64,000 nucleotides of DNA from an uncultured Pseudomonadota bacterium (lineage in GTDB: Bacteria; Pseudomonadota; Alphaproteobacteria; RF32; CAG-239), in contig CACWKS010000002.1 of the NCBI GenBank assembly GCA_902761535.1, positions 78,418-142,417 on the forward strand, read 5' to 3'. Below the pieces are notes generated by a model. The model was not told the origin of the DNA, ran no database searches, and saw nothing but the letters and a program-made list of their open reading frames with translations. The stretch's first letter is position 1. Each line of letters begins with the position of its first letter. The position numbers and the translations under genes are program-made. Positions 25,257 through 35,430 of this stretch are shown piece by piece.

Positions 25257-26504
25257 CTAAACAGCTTTTTTAGTCGTAGTTTTGGCCTTAACAAAACTCG
25301 GTTTCTTCCCTTCCGTAATCACTTTATCGTTAATTACAATTTCCGAAACATCGTGTTTGTCGGGAATCTCATACATCAATTCCAACAAACATTCCTCCAT
25401 AATTGCTCGCAATCCGCGAGCTCCGGTCTTGCGTTCAATTGCTTTCTTGGCAATAGCCGTTAATGCCGGCTTGGTAAAAGTCAATTCCACATTTTCCATT
25501 CCGAACATTGCTTTATATTGTTTAACCAAAGCATTTTTCGGTTCGGTTAATACCTTAATCAAAGCGGCTTCATCTAAATCATCTAAAGTGGCAATAACCG
25601 GCAAACGTCCGACAAATTCCGGAATCATACCGTATTTTAATAAATCTTCCGGCTGTACATCTTTAATAATCTCACCTATATTGCGATTCTCTTTAGAAGC
25701 CACTTTTGCGCCGAAACCGATTGATGTTTCTTTGCCACGGCGACCGACAATTTTCTCCAGTCCGGCAAAAGCACCGCCGCAAATAAACAAAATATTAGTG
25801 GTATCAACGTGCAAAAATTCCTGTTGCGGATGTTTTCTGCCTCCTTGAGGCGGAACATTTGCCACTGTACCTTCAATAATTTTCAACAAAGCCTGTTGCA
25901 CCCCTTCACCTGAAACGTCACGCGTGATAGAGGCACTGTCTGATTTACGGGTAATCTTGTCAATCTCATCAATATAAACAATTCCGCGTTGAGCTTTTTC
26001 AATGTCATAATTGGCATTTTGTACCAGTTTCAAAATGATGTTTTCCACATCTTCACCGACATAACCGGCCTCGGTCAAAGTCGTAGCATCAGCAATTGCA
26101 AAAGGCACATCTAATATTTTTGCCAGTGTTTGAGCTAACAAAGTTTTTCCTGAACCGGTCGAACCGATAAGAATAACGTTTGATTTTGCAATATCAACAT
26201 CGGGATGCTGACTGGAATTTAATCTCTTATAGTGATTATAAACAGCTACGGCCAAAACCTTTTTAGCATGTTCTTGTCCGATAACATATTGATCCAAAAA
26301 CTCTTTAATTTTAACCGGTGTCGGCAACCCTTCAAAATCAATACCTTTTTCTTTCTTTTCAATTTCTTTGATTTCGTCCGACACAATGTTTATACAAACT
26401 TCAATACATTCATCGCAAATATAAACACCGCGCCCGGCCACCAATTTTTTAACTTCGTCTTGGCTTTTGCCGCAGAATGAACAATGCAGTTTTTCATCAG
26501 TCAT
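25257..26504 (-). CDS. clpX: ClpX, ATPase subunit of ClpXP protease
   Basis: The 415-residue product has the N-terminal zinc-binding domain (CSFCGK...CDEC, residues 9-35), Walker A GSTGSGKT, Walker [11 protein letters not shown], the pore loop GYVGE and the C-terminal small AAA+ domain. It unfolds tagged substrates and feeds them to ClpP. It lies 11 bases after clpP, the normal operon order. No lon gene follows; dispersed repeats occupy that place. Confidence 0.97.
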   Translation of the reverse strand: MTDEKLHCSFCGKSQDEVKKLVAGRGVYICDECIEVCINIVSDEIKEIEKKEKGIDFEGLPTPVKIKEFLDQYVIGQEHAKKVLAVAVYNHYKRLNSSQHPDVDIAKSNVILIGSTGSGKTLLAQTLAKILDVPFAIADATTLTEAGYVGEDVENIILKLVQNANYDIEKAQRGIVYIDEIDKITRKSDSASITRDVSGEGVQQALLKIIEGTVANVPPQGGRKHPQQEFLHVDTTNILFICGGAFAGLEKIVGRRGKETSIGFGAKVASKENRNIGEIIKDVQPEDLLKYGMIPEFVGRLPVIATLDDLDEAALIKVLTEPKNALVKQYKAMFGMENVELTFTKPALTAIAKKAIERKTGARGLRAIMEECLLELMYEIPDKHDVSEIVINDKVITEGKKPSFVKAKTTTKKAV

Positions 26505-26515
26505 AACTATTATCC

Positions 26516-27127
26516 TTATTTAATCTCTTCACGAGAGGTTACTACATGGTCAATCAGACCGAATTTCAATGCTTCATCAGGACTCATAAAATTATCACGC
26601 TCCATTGCTGCTTCAATCGACGACAGTTTTTTGCCTGTATGATGAGCATAAATCTGATTCAAACGTTTTTTCATATCCAAGATTTCTTTGGCGTGAATTT
26701 CAATATCGGTAGCCTGACCGCGAAAACCGCCTGACGGTTGATGAATCATAATCCGCGAATTGGGTAATGCAAAGCGTTTTCCTTTAGCACCGCCGGCTAA
26801 CAATAATGAACCCATCGAACAAGCCTGTCCTATACACAAAGTATTAACATCGCAAGAAATATATTGCATGGTATCATACATTGCCATACCGGAAGTTACC
26901 ACTCCGCCGGGAGAATTGATATAAAGGAAAATATCTTTTTTGGGATCTTCAGCCTCCAAAAACAATAATTGTGCACATACCAAAGAAGAAACTTCATCAT
27001 TAACCTCACCGGTCAAAAAGATGATTCTTTCTTTTAACAAGCGCGAGAATATATCATAAGAACGTTCACCGCGCGAAGTTTGTTCAATTACCATCGGTAC
27101 TAAATTATCTTTAATTTCCCAGTTCAT
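26516..27127 (-). CDS. clpP: ClpP, proteolytic subunit
   Basis: From ATG 27125-27127 (after AAGGAAAA) the product has 203 residues; an in-frame start at 27157 would add ten residues and lacks a ribosome site. The serine protease triad is visible as Ser in [10 protein letters not shown], His in IMIHQPSGG and a later Asp. It forms the tetradecameric barrel that works with ClpX. It is divergent from the spoT-type gene. Confidence 0.97.
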   Translation of the reverse strand: MNWEIKDNLVPMVIEQTSRGERSYDIFSRLLKERIIFLTGEVNDEVSSLVCAQLLFLEAEDPKKDIFLYINSPGGVVTSGMAMYDTMQYISCDVNTLCIGQACSMGSLLLAGGAKGKRFALPNSRIMIHQPSGGFRGQATDIEIHAKEILDMKKRLNQIYAHHTGKKLSSIEAAMERDNFMSPDEALKFGLIDHVVTSREEIK

Positions 27128-27300
27128 TTTATTTTCCTTGAAAAATTTAAACACCAAAACATAATAATTTATAAAACAATATAATCAACAAAACGTTAAT
27201 TTTTGCAAAAAAATAAATAATCTGTTTTTTTTAACCTAAATTAAACCAATCGATGATATATGATACTATTAAGTTGATTTTTAAATAACGGGTTATTGTA

Positions 27301-29442
27301 ATGCTTAGACAATATGAATTAGTTGATTTAGTCAAATCTTATGATCCTGATGCTGACGAAGATGCATTGAATCGTGCTTATGTTTATGCAATGAAAAAGC
27401 ATGGCGCACAGTTGCGTACTTCCGGCGATCCTTACTATTCTCATCCGATTGAAGTTGCCGGTATTTTAACCAAATTTAAGCTTGATTCTACTTCAATTAT
27501 TGCCGGATTATTGCATGATACGGTTGAGGACACTGATGCCACAATTGAAGAAATTCGCGATTTATTCGGTGAGCAGGTGGCACAAATTGTTGACGGACTG
27601 ACTAAATTGGCAATGATTGAGCTGAAATCTAAAGATACCAAACAGGCTGAGAATTTTCGCAAACTGTTGTTGGCTATGTCGGAAGATATCCGTGTTCTGT
27701 TGATTAAGTTGGCTGACCGTTTGCATAATATGCGTACTATTCAATATTGTGCCGAAGAAAAAAGAATTCGTATTTCTCGCGAGACTTTGGATATTTATGC
27801 CCCGCTTGCCGAAAGAATTGGTATGCAGGAAATCAAAACCGAATTGGAACAAATAGCCTTTCGTGAGTTGCACAAAGAAGCTTATGAATCAATCATGGCC
27901 CGCTTAAATTTCTTGCGAGAGCAGGGCAGCGATTTGGTTCCGGCTATTATCAAACAGCTCGAAAAAGATATGGAAGAAGGGGGAGTGCGTGCTTCCGTTT
28001 CAGGTCGAGAAAAGTCGCCTTATTCTATATGGTGCAAAATGCAAAAGAAGAACGCTTCTTTTGAGCAGCTTTCCGATATTATGGCCTTTCGTATCATAGT
28101 TGATGATGTTGCCTCTTGCTATCAGGCTTTGGGTATCGTGCATAGTAAATATCACATGGTGCCGCGCCGTTTTAAGGATTATATCTCTACCCCTAAACCT
28201 AATGGTTACAAATCACTTCATACCGGTGTTATCGGACCGGAAAATACTCGTATTGAGATTCAAATTCGTACTTACGAAATGCATGAGGTTAATGAAAAAG
28301 GCGTTGCCGCCCATTGGGCCTATAAGCAAGGTGAAAAAACCGCCGGTAAAAATTTCCGCTGGATTCAGGAATTGTTGGAAATTTTGGAGGAATCATCCAG
28401 CCCTGAAGAATTTTTGGATAACACCAAATTGGAAATGTATAATGATCAGGTATTTTGCTTTACCCCGAAAGGTGATTTAATTGGATTGCCGGTAAATTCA
28501 ACACCGGTAGATTTTGCTTATGCAGTTCACTCTAAGGTCGGAAATACTTGTGTCGGTGCCAAAATCAATGGCGAAATCAAACCATTGCGCACAATACTGA
28601 AAAATGGCGATCAGGTCGAAGTGTTGACTTCTAAAGCACAACATCCTTCTCCCGAATGGGATAGATTTGTGGTAACCGGCAAGGCAAAAGCTGCCATTCG
28701 TCGTTATATTCGCGCCAACAAACGCGAACAATTTATCACTCTCGGTGAACAAATTTTGGAGCGTACTTTCAAAGGTGAAAATTTAGAGTTCGGTGAAAAA
28801 GGTTTGGTTGGAGTGTTGCCTAATTTTGAAGCTGAATCGGTTGAAGATATTTATGCTAAAGTAGGTGAGGGGTTGGTTACGGCTTGGGATGTTTTGCGTG
28901 CAGTTTATCCCAGTTATAAGCAATCTAAATTAGGTAAAGTGGTAAAATCTTTCAAGGTTCATAGTTTTGGTAAAAAGCTCAAGAAAAATAAAGCCGATCC
29001 TCTTCCGATTAAAGGACTTATTCCCGGTATGGCGGTTCATTTTGCCGGTTGTTGCCATCCGCTTCCCGGTGACCGAATTGTCGGTATTGTCACCACCGGT
29101 AAAGGTGTGGCCGTGCATGCTATTGATTGTAAAGCTTTAGAAAAATATGCTTCAGAGCCGGAGCGTTGGTTGGATATTGCTTGGGGAGATGCGGCTGATG
29201 AAGAGGTCCATATCGGACGTCTTAAAATTATTTTAGCTAATGAACCGGGAGCATTAGGTGATTTGTCAAACGTAATTGCTCGTTCGGAAGGAAATATTGC
29301 CAACTTAAACATTACCAATCGTACCTTAAGTTATTTTGAGCTGATTGTTGATGTAGAGGTTCATGATTTGAAACAACTTAATGATATAATTGCGGCTGTT
29401 AAGGCTTGTAAGGTGGTATCTTATGTCGCCAGAGCTTCATAG
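27301..29442 (+). CDS. Bifunctional (p)ppGpp synthetase/hydrolase (Rel/SpoT)
   Basis: The 713-residue product has an HD hydrolase domain (HPIEVAGIL...LLHDTVEDT, residues 47-80), a synthetase domain (KPNGYKSLHTGV, then EIQIRTYEMHEVNEKGVAAHWAYK), a TGS domain (FTPKGDLIGLPVNSTPVDFAYAVHS) and a C-terminal ACT domain. Both catalytic domains look intact, as expected for the single long RSH enzyme of alphaproteobacteria. It sets the stringent response. It leads the acpS-lepB-rnc-era run. Confidence 0.95.
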   Translation: MLRQYELVDLVKSYDPDADEDALNRAYVYAMKKHGAQLRTSGDPYYSHPIEVAGILTKFKLDSTSIIAGLLHDTVEDTDATIEEIRDLFGEQVAQIVDGLTKLAMIELKSKDTKQAENFRKLLLAMSEDIRVLLIKLADRLHNMRTIQYCAEEKRIRISRETLDIYAPLAERIGMQEIKTELEQIAFRELHKEAYESIMARLNFLREQGSDLVPAIIKQLEKDMEEGGVRASVSGREKSPYSIWCKMQKKNASFEQLSDIMAFRIIVDDVASCYQALGIVHSKYHMVPRRFKDYISTPKPNGYKSLHTGVIGPENTRIEIQIRTYEMHEVNEKGVAAHWAYKQGEKTAGKNFRWIQELLEILEESSSPEEFLDNTKLEMYNDQVFCFTPKGDLIGLPVNSTPVDFAYAVHSKVGNTCVGAKINGEIKPLRTILKNGDQVEVLTSKAQHPSPEWDRFVVTGKAKAAIRRYIRANKREQFITLGEQILERTFKGENLEFGEKGLVGVLPNFEAESVEDIYAKVGEGLVTAWDVLRAVYPSYKQSKLGKVVKSFKVHSFGKKLKKNKADPLPIKGLIPGMAVHFAGCCHPLPGDRIVGIVTTGKGVAVHAIDCKALEKYASEPERWLDIAWGDAADEEVHIGRLKIILANEPGALGDLSNVIARSEGNIANLNITNRTLSYFELIVDVEVHDLKQLNDIIAAVKACKVVSYVARAS

Positions 29443-29454
29443 AAAGGAATAAAA

Positions 29455-29844
29455 ATGATATTGGGATTAGGAACGGATATTGTCAGTGTGGAACGTATTT
29501 CTAAGGTGTTGCAACATAATGAAGGTGCATTTATTGATAGAATATGCTCATCTGATGAAAAAAAATATTTACAAGATTGCTCCGATATTACCGCAAAATT
29601 AGCCAAATTATGGGCGGCAAAAGAAGCTGCCGTTAAAGCACTTGGTACCGGATTTATTGAAGGTATATCTTTTAAGGATATTGAACTTCACCATAACCGC
29701 CAAGGTCGTCCCGAACTGGAATTTAAGGGGGTGGCTTTGCAAAAATTGCAAAGTTTGTCTTCTCACGAGACTACTCATATATGGGTTTCACTCAGCGATG
29801 ATAAACCATGGGCACAAGCGGTTGTTATTATTGAAAAAATATAG
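29455..29844 (+). CDS. acpS: Holo-[acyl-carrier-protein] synthase
   Basis: The 129-residue product has both family motifs: GLGTDIVSVERI near the N-terminus and LWAAKEAAVKALGTGF in the middle, with the Mg-binding Asp and Glu. It transfers 4'-phosphopantetheine from CoA to acyl carrier protein. The start follows GAAAGGA, 12 bases after the Rel/SpoT gene. Confidence 0.95.
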   Translation: MILGLGTDIVSVERISKVLQHNEGAFIDRICSSDEKKYLQDCSDITAKLAKLWAAKEAAVKALGTGFIEGISFKDIELHHNRQGRPELEFKGVALQKLQSLSSHETTHIWVSLSDDKPWAQAVVIIEKI

Positions 29845-29901
29845 TTGTTAAATGAAAAAAAAGTTATATTATGCAGATAACTAAAAACAAAGGGCTGAAT
29901 T

Positions 29902-30630
29902 ATGGAAAAGGAAGAAAGTTTTATTGATACGATAAAAATGGTATTTTACGCCATTTTGATTGCTGTGGTTATTCGCAGTCTTTGGATAGAACCGTTCAAA
30001 ATACCTTCAGGTTCAATGTATCCCACTCTCTATGTCGGAGATTATTTATTTGTCTCTAAATATACTTACGGGTATTCTCGTCACTCATTTCCGTTCAGCT
30101 TACCATTGTTTAATGGTCGTATATGGTCTGACGAACCAAAACGAGGTGATGTTGTTGTGTTTAAGAATCCGCAGGATAATTCAACCGATTTTATAAAAAG
30201 AGTTATCGGCTTGCCCAAAGATAAGATAAAATTAGTCAAAGGACGTCTTTTTATCAACGGTAAAAAACTTGAACGCAAAAATGAAGACGAGTTTGTTATA
30301 CGCAATCGTTTTGGAGCAACAGAGCATTATCATCGCTATATCGAAGTTTTGCCTGAAGGTAAAGAGCATTATGTTTTAGAAGTATCTGATAACGAAGCAA
30401 ATGACAATTTTGTTGAGGTTGAAGTTCCCGAAGGACATTATTTTATGATGGGGGATAATCGCGACCGCTCGGATGACAGCCGAGTTAATGTCGGTTTTGT
30501 TCCTTTGGAAAGTTTGGTCGGTAAAGCCAGATTTTTATTCTTTTCTCACAATGATGAAGGTGCTTGGTACAAACCGTGGAGTTGGGTTAAAAAGATTCGT
30601 TGGTCTCGTTTGTTTAACACAATTAATTAA
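29902..30630 (+). CDS. lepB: Signal peptidase I
   Basis: The 242-residue product has a single N-terminal membrane segment (about 9-27), the catalytic Ser motif IPSGSMYPTL, the catalytic Lys region DFIKRVIGLP and the C-terminal GDNRDRSDDSR box. It removes signal peptides of exported proteins at the outer face of the inner membrane. It sits 57 bases after acpS with a possible promoter (TTGTTA at 29845, TATTAT at 29867). Confidence 0.96.
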   Translation: MEKEESFIDTIKMVFYAILIAVVIRSLWIEPFKIPSGSMYPTLYVGDYLFVSKYTYGYSRHSFPFSLPLFNGRIWSDEPKRGDVVVFKNPQDNSTDFIKRVIGLPKDKIKLVKGRLFINGKKLERKNEDEFVIRNRFGATEHYHRYIEVLPEGKEHYVLEVSDNEANDNFVEVEVPEGHYFMMGDNRDRSDDSRVNVGFVPLESLVGKARFLFFSHNDEGAWYKPWSWVKKIRWSRLFNTIN

Positions 30631-30639
30631 AGTAAGTTC

Positions 30640-31287
30640 ATGGAAGATCTGCAAAATATATTAAAATACAAATTTAAACAAATATCATTACTGCAAAAAG
30701 CCATCACCCACAGCAGTATAAATTCGCATATTGATGGTAATTATGAACGGTTGGAATTTTTGGGCGATCGGGTTTTGGGTGTGGCGGTAGCATCTTTGCT
30801 GTATCGTATTTTTCCTAACGAGCCTGAAGGAAATTTATCCCAAAGATTTGTCGGCTTGGTTTGTAAAGAAACGGTTGCGGATATGGCTAAGATTTTATAT
30901 CTGGATCGCTTTATGAAAGTTCTGTCTGATGATTTACGTACCAATGAAAATGTTTTATGCGATGTCATGGAGGCTGTAATCGGAGCGGTTTATATTGATG
31001 GTGGTATTGATGCTGCAGTTGACTTTGTAAACAATCATTGGCGCGAACTTATTGATCGTAATACCAATCCTCCAAAAGATTCTAAAACATCTCTGCAGGA
31101 ATGGGCACATCATCATGGCATGAATGCCCCGGAATATATTATGGTTCGTCGTGAAGGCAGTGAACATGAGCCGTTATTTATTATGAAAGTTATTTTAGGC
31201 AACATGAGTGCTTCAGGCGAGGGAAAAAATAAAAAACAAGCCGAGTTTGCGGCAGCTAGATCCCTGTTGGAGCAAATACAGTCATGA
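30640..31287 (+). CDS. rnc: Ribonuclease III
   Basis: The 215-residue product has the signature NYERLEFLGDRVLG (residues 33-46) with the catalytic Glu/Asp, the second acidic patch CDVMEAVIGAVYIDGG, and a C-terminal dsRNA-binding domain. It cuts double-stranded RNA, including rRNA precursors. Its end overlaps the era start by 4 bases, the usual coupled arrangement. Confidence 0.96.
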   Translation: MEDLQNILKYKFKQISLLQKAITHSSINSHIDGNYERLEFLGDRVLGVAVASLLYRIFPNEPEGNLSQRFVGLVCKETVADMAKILYLDRFMKVLSDDLRTNENVLCDVMEAVIGAVYIDGGIDAAVDFVNNHWRELIDRNTNPPKDSKTSLQEWAHHHGMNAPEYIMVRREGSEHEPLFIMKVILGNMSASGEGKNKKQAEFAAARSLLEQIQS

Positions 31288-32183
31288 ATGCTGATACCAA
31301 ATGTGGTTTTGTTGCTTTAATTGGAGCTCCTAATGCTGGAAAATCCACCATTACCAATCATTTTGTCGGATCAAAAGTATCCATAGTCTCTCCCAAAGTT
31401 CAGACTACTCGCACCACTGTTAAAGGAATAGGTATTTGGAATAACAGCCAAATAATTTTTTTGGATACCCCCGGAATATTTAAACCCAAACGGCGGCTCG
31501 ATCGTGCTATGGTCGCTAATGCTTGGGATGGCACCGGTGATGCCGATATTACCGTTTTAGTGGTAGATGCCAAAGCCGGAGTTGATGGTCAGGTTATGAA
31601 TATCATTACCGAATTACAGAAGAAAAAACAATCTGCCGTCCTGCTTATCAATAAAATAGATCTTGTAAAAAAAGATAAATTGTTGGAATTGAGCGCACAA
31701 CTAAATTCGCGGGGTAATTTTAGCGAGACCTTTTTTGTATCGGCATCATCAGGCAAAAATATGGATATGTTTTATGATTATTTGGCTAACAATTTGCCTG
31801 ACAGTCCTTGGTATTATCCCGAAGAACAAATGTCAGATATGCCACTGAAATTATTGGCAGCAGAAATTGTTCGAGAAAAGTTGTTTTTATATTTACAACA
31901 AGAGATACCTTATGAACTAACAGTCGAACCTGAGTTATGGGAACGCCGCGATGATGGCTCGATAAGGGCTGAAATTACAATTTATGTTAAGAAAGATAAC
32001 CAAAAAGTTATTATTTTGGGAAAAGGCGGACAAATGATTAAAAAAATCGGCAGCTCTGCTCGTCACGAACTGGAACAATTGTTGGAGGACAAAGTTCACC
32101 TGTTTCTGTTTGTTAAAGTGCGCGAAAACTGGCAAGACGACGCCAATCGTTATTCAGTTTGGGGACTAAACTTCAAAGCATAA
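31284..32183 (+). CDS. era: GTPase Era, 30S ribosome assembly
   Basis: The 299-residue product has G1 GAPNAGKST, G3 DTPG, G4 NKID and a C-terminal KH domain (KVIILGKGGQMIKKIG). Era binds 16S rRNA near its 3' end and acts in small-subunit maturation. Translationally coupled to rnc. It ends 7 bases from the convergent DUF2155 gene, and no clear terminator is visible between them. recO, which often follows era, lies about 14.7 kb away. Confidence 0.97.
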   Translation: MNADTKCGFVALIGAPNAGKSTITNHFVGSKVSIVSPKVQTTRTTVKGIGIWNNSQIIFLDTPGIFKPKRRLDRAMVANAWDGTGDADITVLVVDAKAGVDGQVMNIITELQKKKQSAVLLINKIDLVKKDKLLELSAQLNSRGNFSETFFVSASSGKNMDMFYDYLANNLPDSPWYYPEEQMSDMPLKLLAAEIVREKLFLYLQQEIPYELTVEPELWERRDDGSIRAEITIYVKKDNQKVIILGKGGQMIKKIGSSARHELEQLLEDKVHLFLFVKVRENWQDDANRYSVWGLNFKA

Positions 32184-32190
32184 TGCCATT

Positions 32191-32847
32191 TTATTCATTA
32201 TTTGCAGCAGTATCAGAAGACGTATCACTAAAACCATCTTCTTCACCTTCGGATACAAAATCTTCATCGCTTAATCCGCCTTCTGTTTCGACGGTATTTT
32301 CTTTCGATTCGCTGTCAGCTAATTCTGTTTTTATCTTTTCTGAAACTTCAACATCGGTCATATCTTCAATATTTCCGACATTGATTTTGACTTTTTCCAG
32401 TCTTTGCATCGGTAATTCATCCCGCAAAGCTAATTGCTCTGCAGTCAATAACTTACGTTTATCTAAATTTTTACTGTTATAGCATTGCAACAGCCATACA
32501 TCATAAATCGGATGTTCAACCGGACTGATTGCCGGAGTCGATGAAAACATCCATCCCTTGAATATATTTACCGGATTATCGGTTTGATAATTATCCACCA
32601 CATCAATAAAAGCTGTATTTTCGGGTGCCTCCTCCGGTGAACGGGTTACACATTTGCGAGCTAATATCGAAAAAGAACCGAAGTAAGCCAAACCACCTAC
32701 CGGAACATCAATCTCGGTAACATGTCCGGTTATCTTATCCATAGCTTGCATTTTTGCAGTATTCATTTCAATATCATCAGCATATGCTGCTATATAAGTA
32801 CAGCAACTCAATCCCAATCCTAATAAAAATAATTTACAATTATTCAT
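32191..32847 (-). CDS. DUF2155 periplasmic protein
   Basis: The 218-residue product has a signal peptide (about 1-23, ending AYA) and the family hallmark GWMFSSTPAISPVEHPIYDVWLLQC (given here only to its core, near residue 105). The C-terminal third is strongly acidic (Glu/Asp/Ser) and longer than I would expect for the family. DUF2155 genes in alphaproteobacteria usually sit beside an MlaD-type gene, as here, and overlap it by 8 bases. Function unknown; an envelope lipid role is inference. Confidence 0.8.
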   Translation of the reverse strand: MNNCKLFLLGLGLSCCTYIAAYADDIEMNTAKMQAMDKITGHVTEIDVPVGGLAYFGSFSILARKCVTRSPEEAPENTAFIDVVDNYQTDNPVNIFKGWMFSSTPAISPVEHPIYDVWLLQCYNSKNLDKRKLLTAEQLALRDELPMQRLEKVKINVGNIEDMTDVEVSEKIKTELADSESKENTVETEGGLSDEDFVSEGEEDGFSDTSSDTAANNE

Positions 32848-33310
32848 CGCCGGTTACCATGAAAACAACTTCACTGACCAAATCTTCAATAGTCTTAAAA
32901 TCTTTGGTGTTTTGCAATTGATCGCCATCTTTTAAAACTTCTTCGGCATGACCGGGATCAATTTTGATAAATTTATCGCCCATCAAACCATCGGAAACAA
33001 TCGCAGCCACACTGTCAACCGGTAATTTAATGTTTGAAGCAATACTCATAACTACTCTGGCTGTATAATCGTTTTCATCTAATTTCTGGCTAACTACCGT
33101 TCCGATCTTAATTCCGTTAATACGAACATCTGATCCCACATTCAAACCGCCTACTTTTAAGAAATTTGCGTTTACGTTATATCCTTCAACAACCTGCAAG
33201 TCAGAAACCGAGTATGCAAAATAACAAAATACCGCGACCAACAGTAAAACAGCAACACCCATAATGGTTTCGACCGGTCTTTTAAAAGAAAAAATATCAA
33301 CTTTACTCAT
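32840..33310 (-). CDS. MlaD/MCE-domain protein, second copy
   Basis: From ATG 33308-33310 (after AAGGAG) the product has 156 residues: a short cytoplasmic tail, one membrane helix (about 16-37) and a single MCE domain (about 42-125) with the typical GLNVGSDVRINGIKIGTV motif and GLMGDKFIKIDPG. MCE proteins form hexameric rings that carry phospholipids between membranes. It overlaps both neighbours by 8 bases, so the three genes are a tight operon. It is a paralogue of the gene just upstream. Confidence 0.85.
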   Translation of the reverse strand: MSKVDIFSFKRPVETIMGVAVLLLVAVFCYFAYSVSDLQVVEGYNVNANFLKVGGLNVGSDVRINGIKIGTVVSQKLDENDYTARVVMSIASNIKLPVDSVAAIVSDGLMGDKFIKIDPGHAEEVLKDGDQLQNTKDFKTIEDLVSEVVFMVTGDE

Positions 33311-33812
33311 CTTTAATGTTCTCCTTTTTTTCTTGGCGCTTGGCCTTGCCAATGCCGATTATGCGTTCAATCAACTCTTCCAAAACCATGGCATCTTGAG
33401 TGTAGGAAAATTCATCTCCCGATTCTAACAAATCTTCGGATCCGCCAGGTTCGATTTCCAAATATTTCTTTCCCATAATGCCGAAACTAACGATAGCTAC
33501 CGAACTATCATCGGGAAGTTTGACATTTTCTTTAATTTCCATTTTCAAAATTGCTTTAAAATTATCGTCCAATATCGCATCGGTTACACGACCGACATCA
33601 ATACCCGATAATCTCACGGCATCTCCTACCTGCAAACCGTCAGTACGGTTAAAACGGGCATAAAGCTGATAATATTTTCCGCCTTCTTTAGGAGCAATTT
33701 CACTGCGTGAAAGCAATACAGCCGTGAATATCAGCGCTATTACCGCTAATACCGACAAGCCCATTTTCAGATTTTTTGTCTCTTCTTTAGTGTACAATTC
33801 AATTATTTTCAT
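33303..33812 (-). CDS. MlaD/MCE-domain protein, first copy
   Basis: The product has 169 residues from ATG 33810-33812; a GTG seven codons upstream is possible but lacks a ribosome site. One membrane helix (about 22-42) precedes a single MCE domain with GLQVGDAVRLSGIDVGRV and GIMGKKYLEIEPGG, then a basic tail. It is probably the periplasmic substrate-binding ring of a Mla-type phospholipid system. The ATPase and permease (MlaF, MlaE) are not in this window. Confidence 0.85.
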   Translation of the reverse strand: MKIIELYTKEETKNLKMGLSVLAVIALIFTAVLLSRSEIAPKEGGKYYQLYARFNRTDGLQVGDAVRLSGIDVGRVTDAILDDNFKAILKMEIKENVKLPDDSSVAIVSFGIMGKKYLEIEPGGSEDLLESGDEFSYTQDAMVLEELIERIIGIGKAKRQEKKENIKDE

Positions 33813-33973
33813 ATGAAAGTTATCCCACTCCACATTTTAAGTTTATATCTTATATAAAACAAAATATTCATTTTGTCACCAAAGATTTTGAAAAATGAAA
33901 ATAATTGTTAAAATTTAAAATAATCATGTTATTATATTCTCAAAATTGATCAGCATTATAACTGGAAAAAGTC

Positions 33974-34687
33974 ATGCTCAAAGTTACCAATCTATGCAAA
34001 AAATTAGGTGATCGCGATATTATCAATGATATCAGTTTCAGTCTTAATTCACGAGGTATTACAGCTTTATTGGGGCCTAATGGAGCCGGCAAAACAACTT
34101 TAATGCGTCTGCTTACCGGATATTACGAGGCTGATAAAGGAACAATAAGTATTTTTGGCCATGACATAGCATCTCAACGCCGTGCCGCTGTTGCAGATTT
34201 ATCCTATGTTCCGGAAAACGGCGGAATTTATCAGGAAATGACCATTTTGGAATATCTCAAATTCATGAGCGATATAAAACATATTTCCTCAGCAAATTTT
34301 TTTCAAAGACTTCCGCAGATTCTCTCAAAATTAGAGTTAACTGAAGTTTTGCACCAAAAATGTGAGAATCTATCCAAAGGTTTTTCGCGCCGCGTGGCTA
34401 TTGCCGGTGCATTGATAACTCAGCCCAAGTTTTTAATTCTGGATGAGCCTTGCGAAGGGCTGGATGTTCGGCAAAAAATCAATTTGCGGGCTTTTCTCAA
34501 AGAATGCAGTCGTACCTGTGCAATTCTCATCTCTACTCATATCATGGAAGATGTTGAGGCATTGGCCGAGCGAATTTTGTTACTTACCGAAGGACGTTTG
34601 ATTTGTGATGCTACTCCGCGCGAGCTTAAAAATAAAGCTCATCAGTTTAGTATTGAAGATTCGTTTTTCACTCTGACTCAAAGGTAA
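33974..34687 (+). CDS. ABC transporter ATP-binding protein (GldA-like)
   Basis: The 237-residue product has Walker A GPNGAGKTT, a degenerate signature LSKGFSRR (usually LSGGQ; the LSKG form is common in ABC-2 exporters), Walker B FLILDEPCEGLD and the His switch STH. It starts a tight operon with an ABC-2 permease, a GldG-like protein and a DUF4340 protein, the set known from GldA/F/G systems. It powers export or membrane remodelling by its partners; the substrate is unknown. Confidence 0.88.
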   Translation: MLKVTNLCKKLGDRDIINDISFSLNSRGITALLGPNGAGKTTLMRLLTGYYEADKGTISIFGHDIASQRRAAVADLSYVPENGGIYQEMTILEYLKFMSDIKHISSANFFQRLPQILSKLELTEVLHQKCENLSKGFSRRVAIAGALITQPKFLILDEPCEGLDVRQKINLRAFLKECSRTCAILISTHIMEDVEALAERILLLTEGRLICDATPRELKNKAHQFSIEDSFFTLTQR

Positions 34688-34694
34688 TAGTTTA

Positions 34695-35426
34695 ATGATA
34701 CACGATATTCTCACCTGTTATTACAAAGATTTTAAATTTTATTTTGCCAGTCGCATAATATATCTGTTACTTCCTGTATATATAATGATGGCGGCTGCTT
34801 TTACCTTTTGGGGAACGGATTTCTATACCGCATCATCCATCAGTATGGAGCAGTTTTTCAAGCTTCAGCCTTTGTTATTTATAATCATTATTCCCGCCCT
34901 TACTATGCGATCAATTGCCGACGAATATCGCTCTCGGACCTTAGAAGTTATTATATCTCAGCCGATTGCTCGTCAGACTTTTATTTTAGGCAAATTTTTA
35001 GCCGTATGGAGTGTTTGCGGTATTTTATTATTGGCATCATGTATCATTTGGGCAACATTGGCATATCTGTTAACGTTGGATAATTTTTGGATTTTTTGCA
35101 ATTATATCTCATCTTTTATAATGTGCGGAACGTTGTGTGCGATATCGTTGCTTGCAGCGACATTTTTTAATCATGCGTTAGGGGCTTTTGCTGCCGGATT
35201 GGGAGCTTGCTTTTTGCTTAATAATGTTAATTTAGGTTGGATTGCCGGTTTGTTCACTTCTCGCAGTTTATTGGCATCAAAAATAGCCGGTTCTTTCAGC
35301 TTTTCTCATCAATATGATAATATGATATCAGGACAAATCGGAGTGTCAGCCGTGCTGTACTTTTTCTCGTTAATGGTTGCTTTTGTATGGCTTTCCGGAG
35401 CTGTTCTTGATTATAAAAGGAGATAA
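34695..35426 (+). CDS. ABC-2 type permease (GldF-like)
   Basis: The 243-residue product has six hydrophobic segments (about 17-37, 55-75, 95-120, 135-160, 165-190 and 215-238) and the ABC-2 feature of an amphipathic LTMRSIADEYRSRTLEVIISQPI segment (residues about 72-94; shortened here to its key part, TMRSIADE..RTLE). It lies 7 bases after the ATPase and should be its membrane partner. Confidence 0.85.
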   Translation: MIHDILTCYYKDFKFYFASRIIYLLLPVYIMMAAAFTFWGTDFYTASSISMEQFFKLQPLLFIIIIPALTMRSIADEYRSRTLEVIISQPIARQTFILGKFLAVWSVCGILLLASCIIWATLAYLLTLDNFWIFCNYISSFIMCGTLCAISLLAATFFNHALGAFAAGLGACFLLNNVNLGWIAGLFTSRSLLASKIAGSFSFSHQYDNMISGQIGVSAVLYFFSLMVAFVWLSGAVLDYKRR

Positions 35427-35430
35427 TATT

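Noticed and set aside
24696..25294. Open frames in the intergenic repeat region behind clpX
   Set aside because: They lack ribosome sites, follow the repeat copies and have no protein-like composition.
29845..29872. Separate promoter for lepB
   Set aside because: TTGTTA-16-TATTAT is only a moderate match and the genes may be read through from the Rel/SpoT gene; mentioned under lepB but not listed as a feature.
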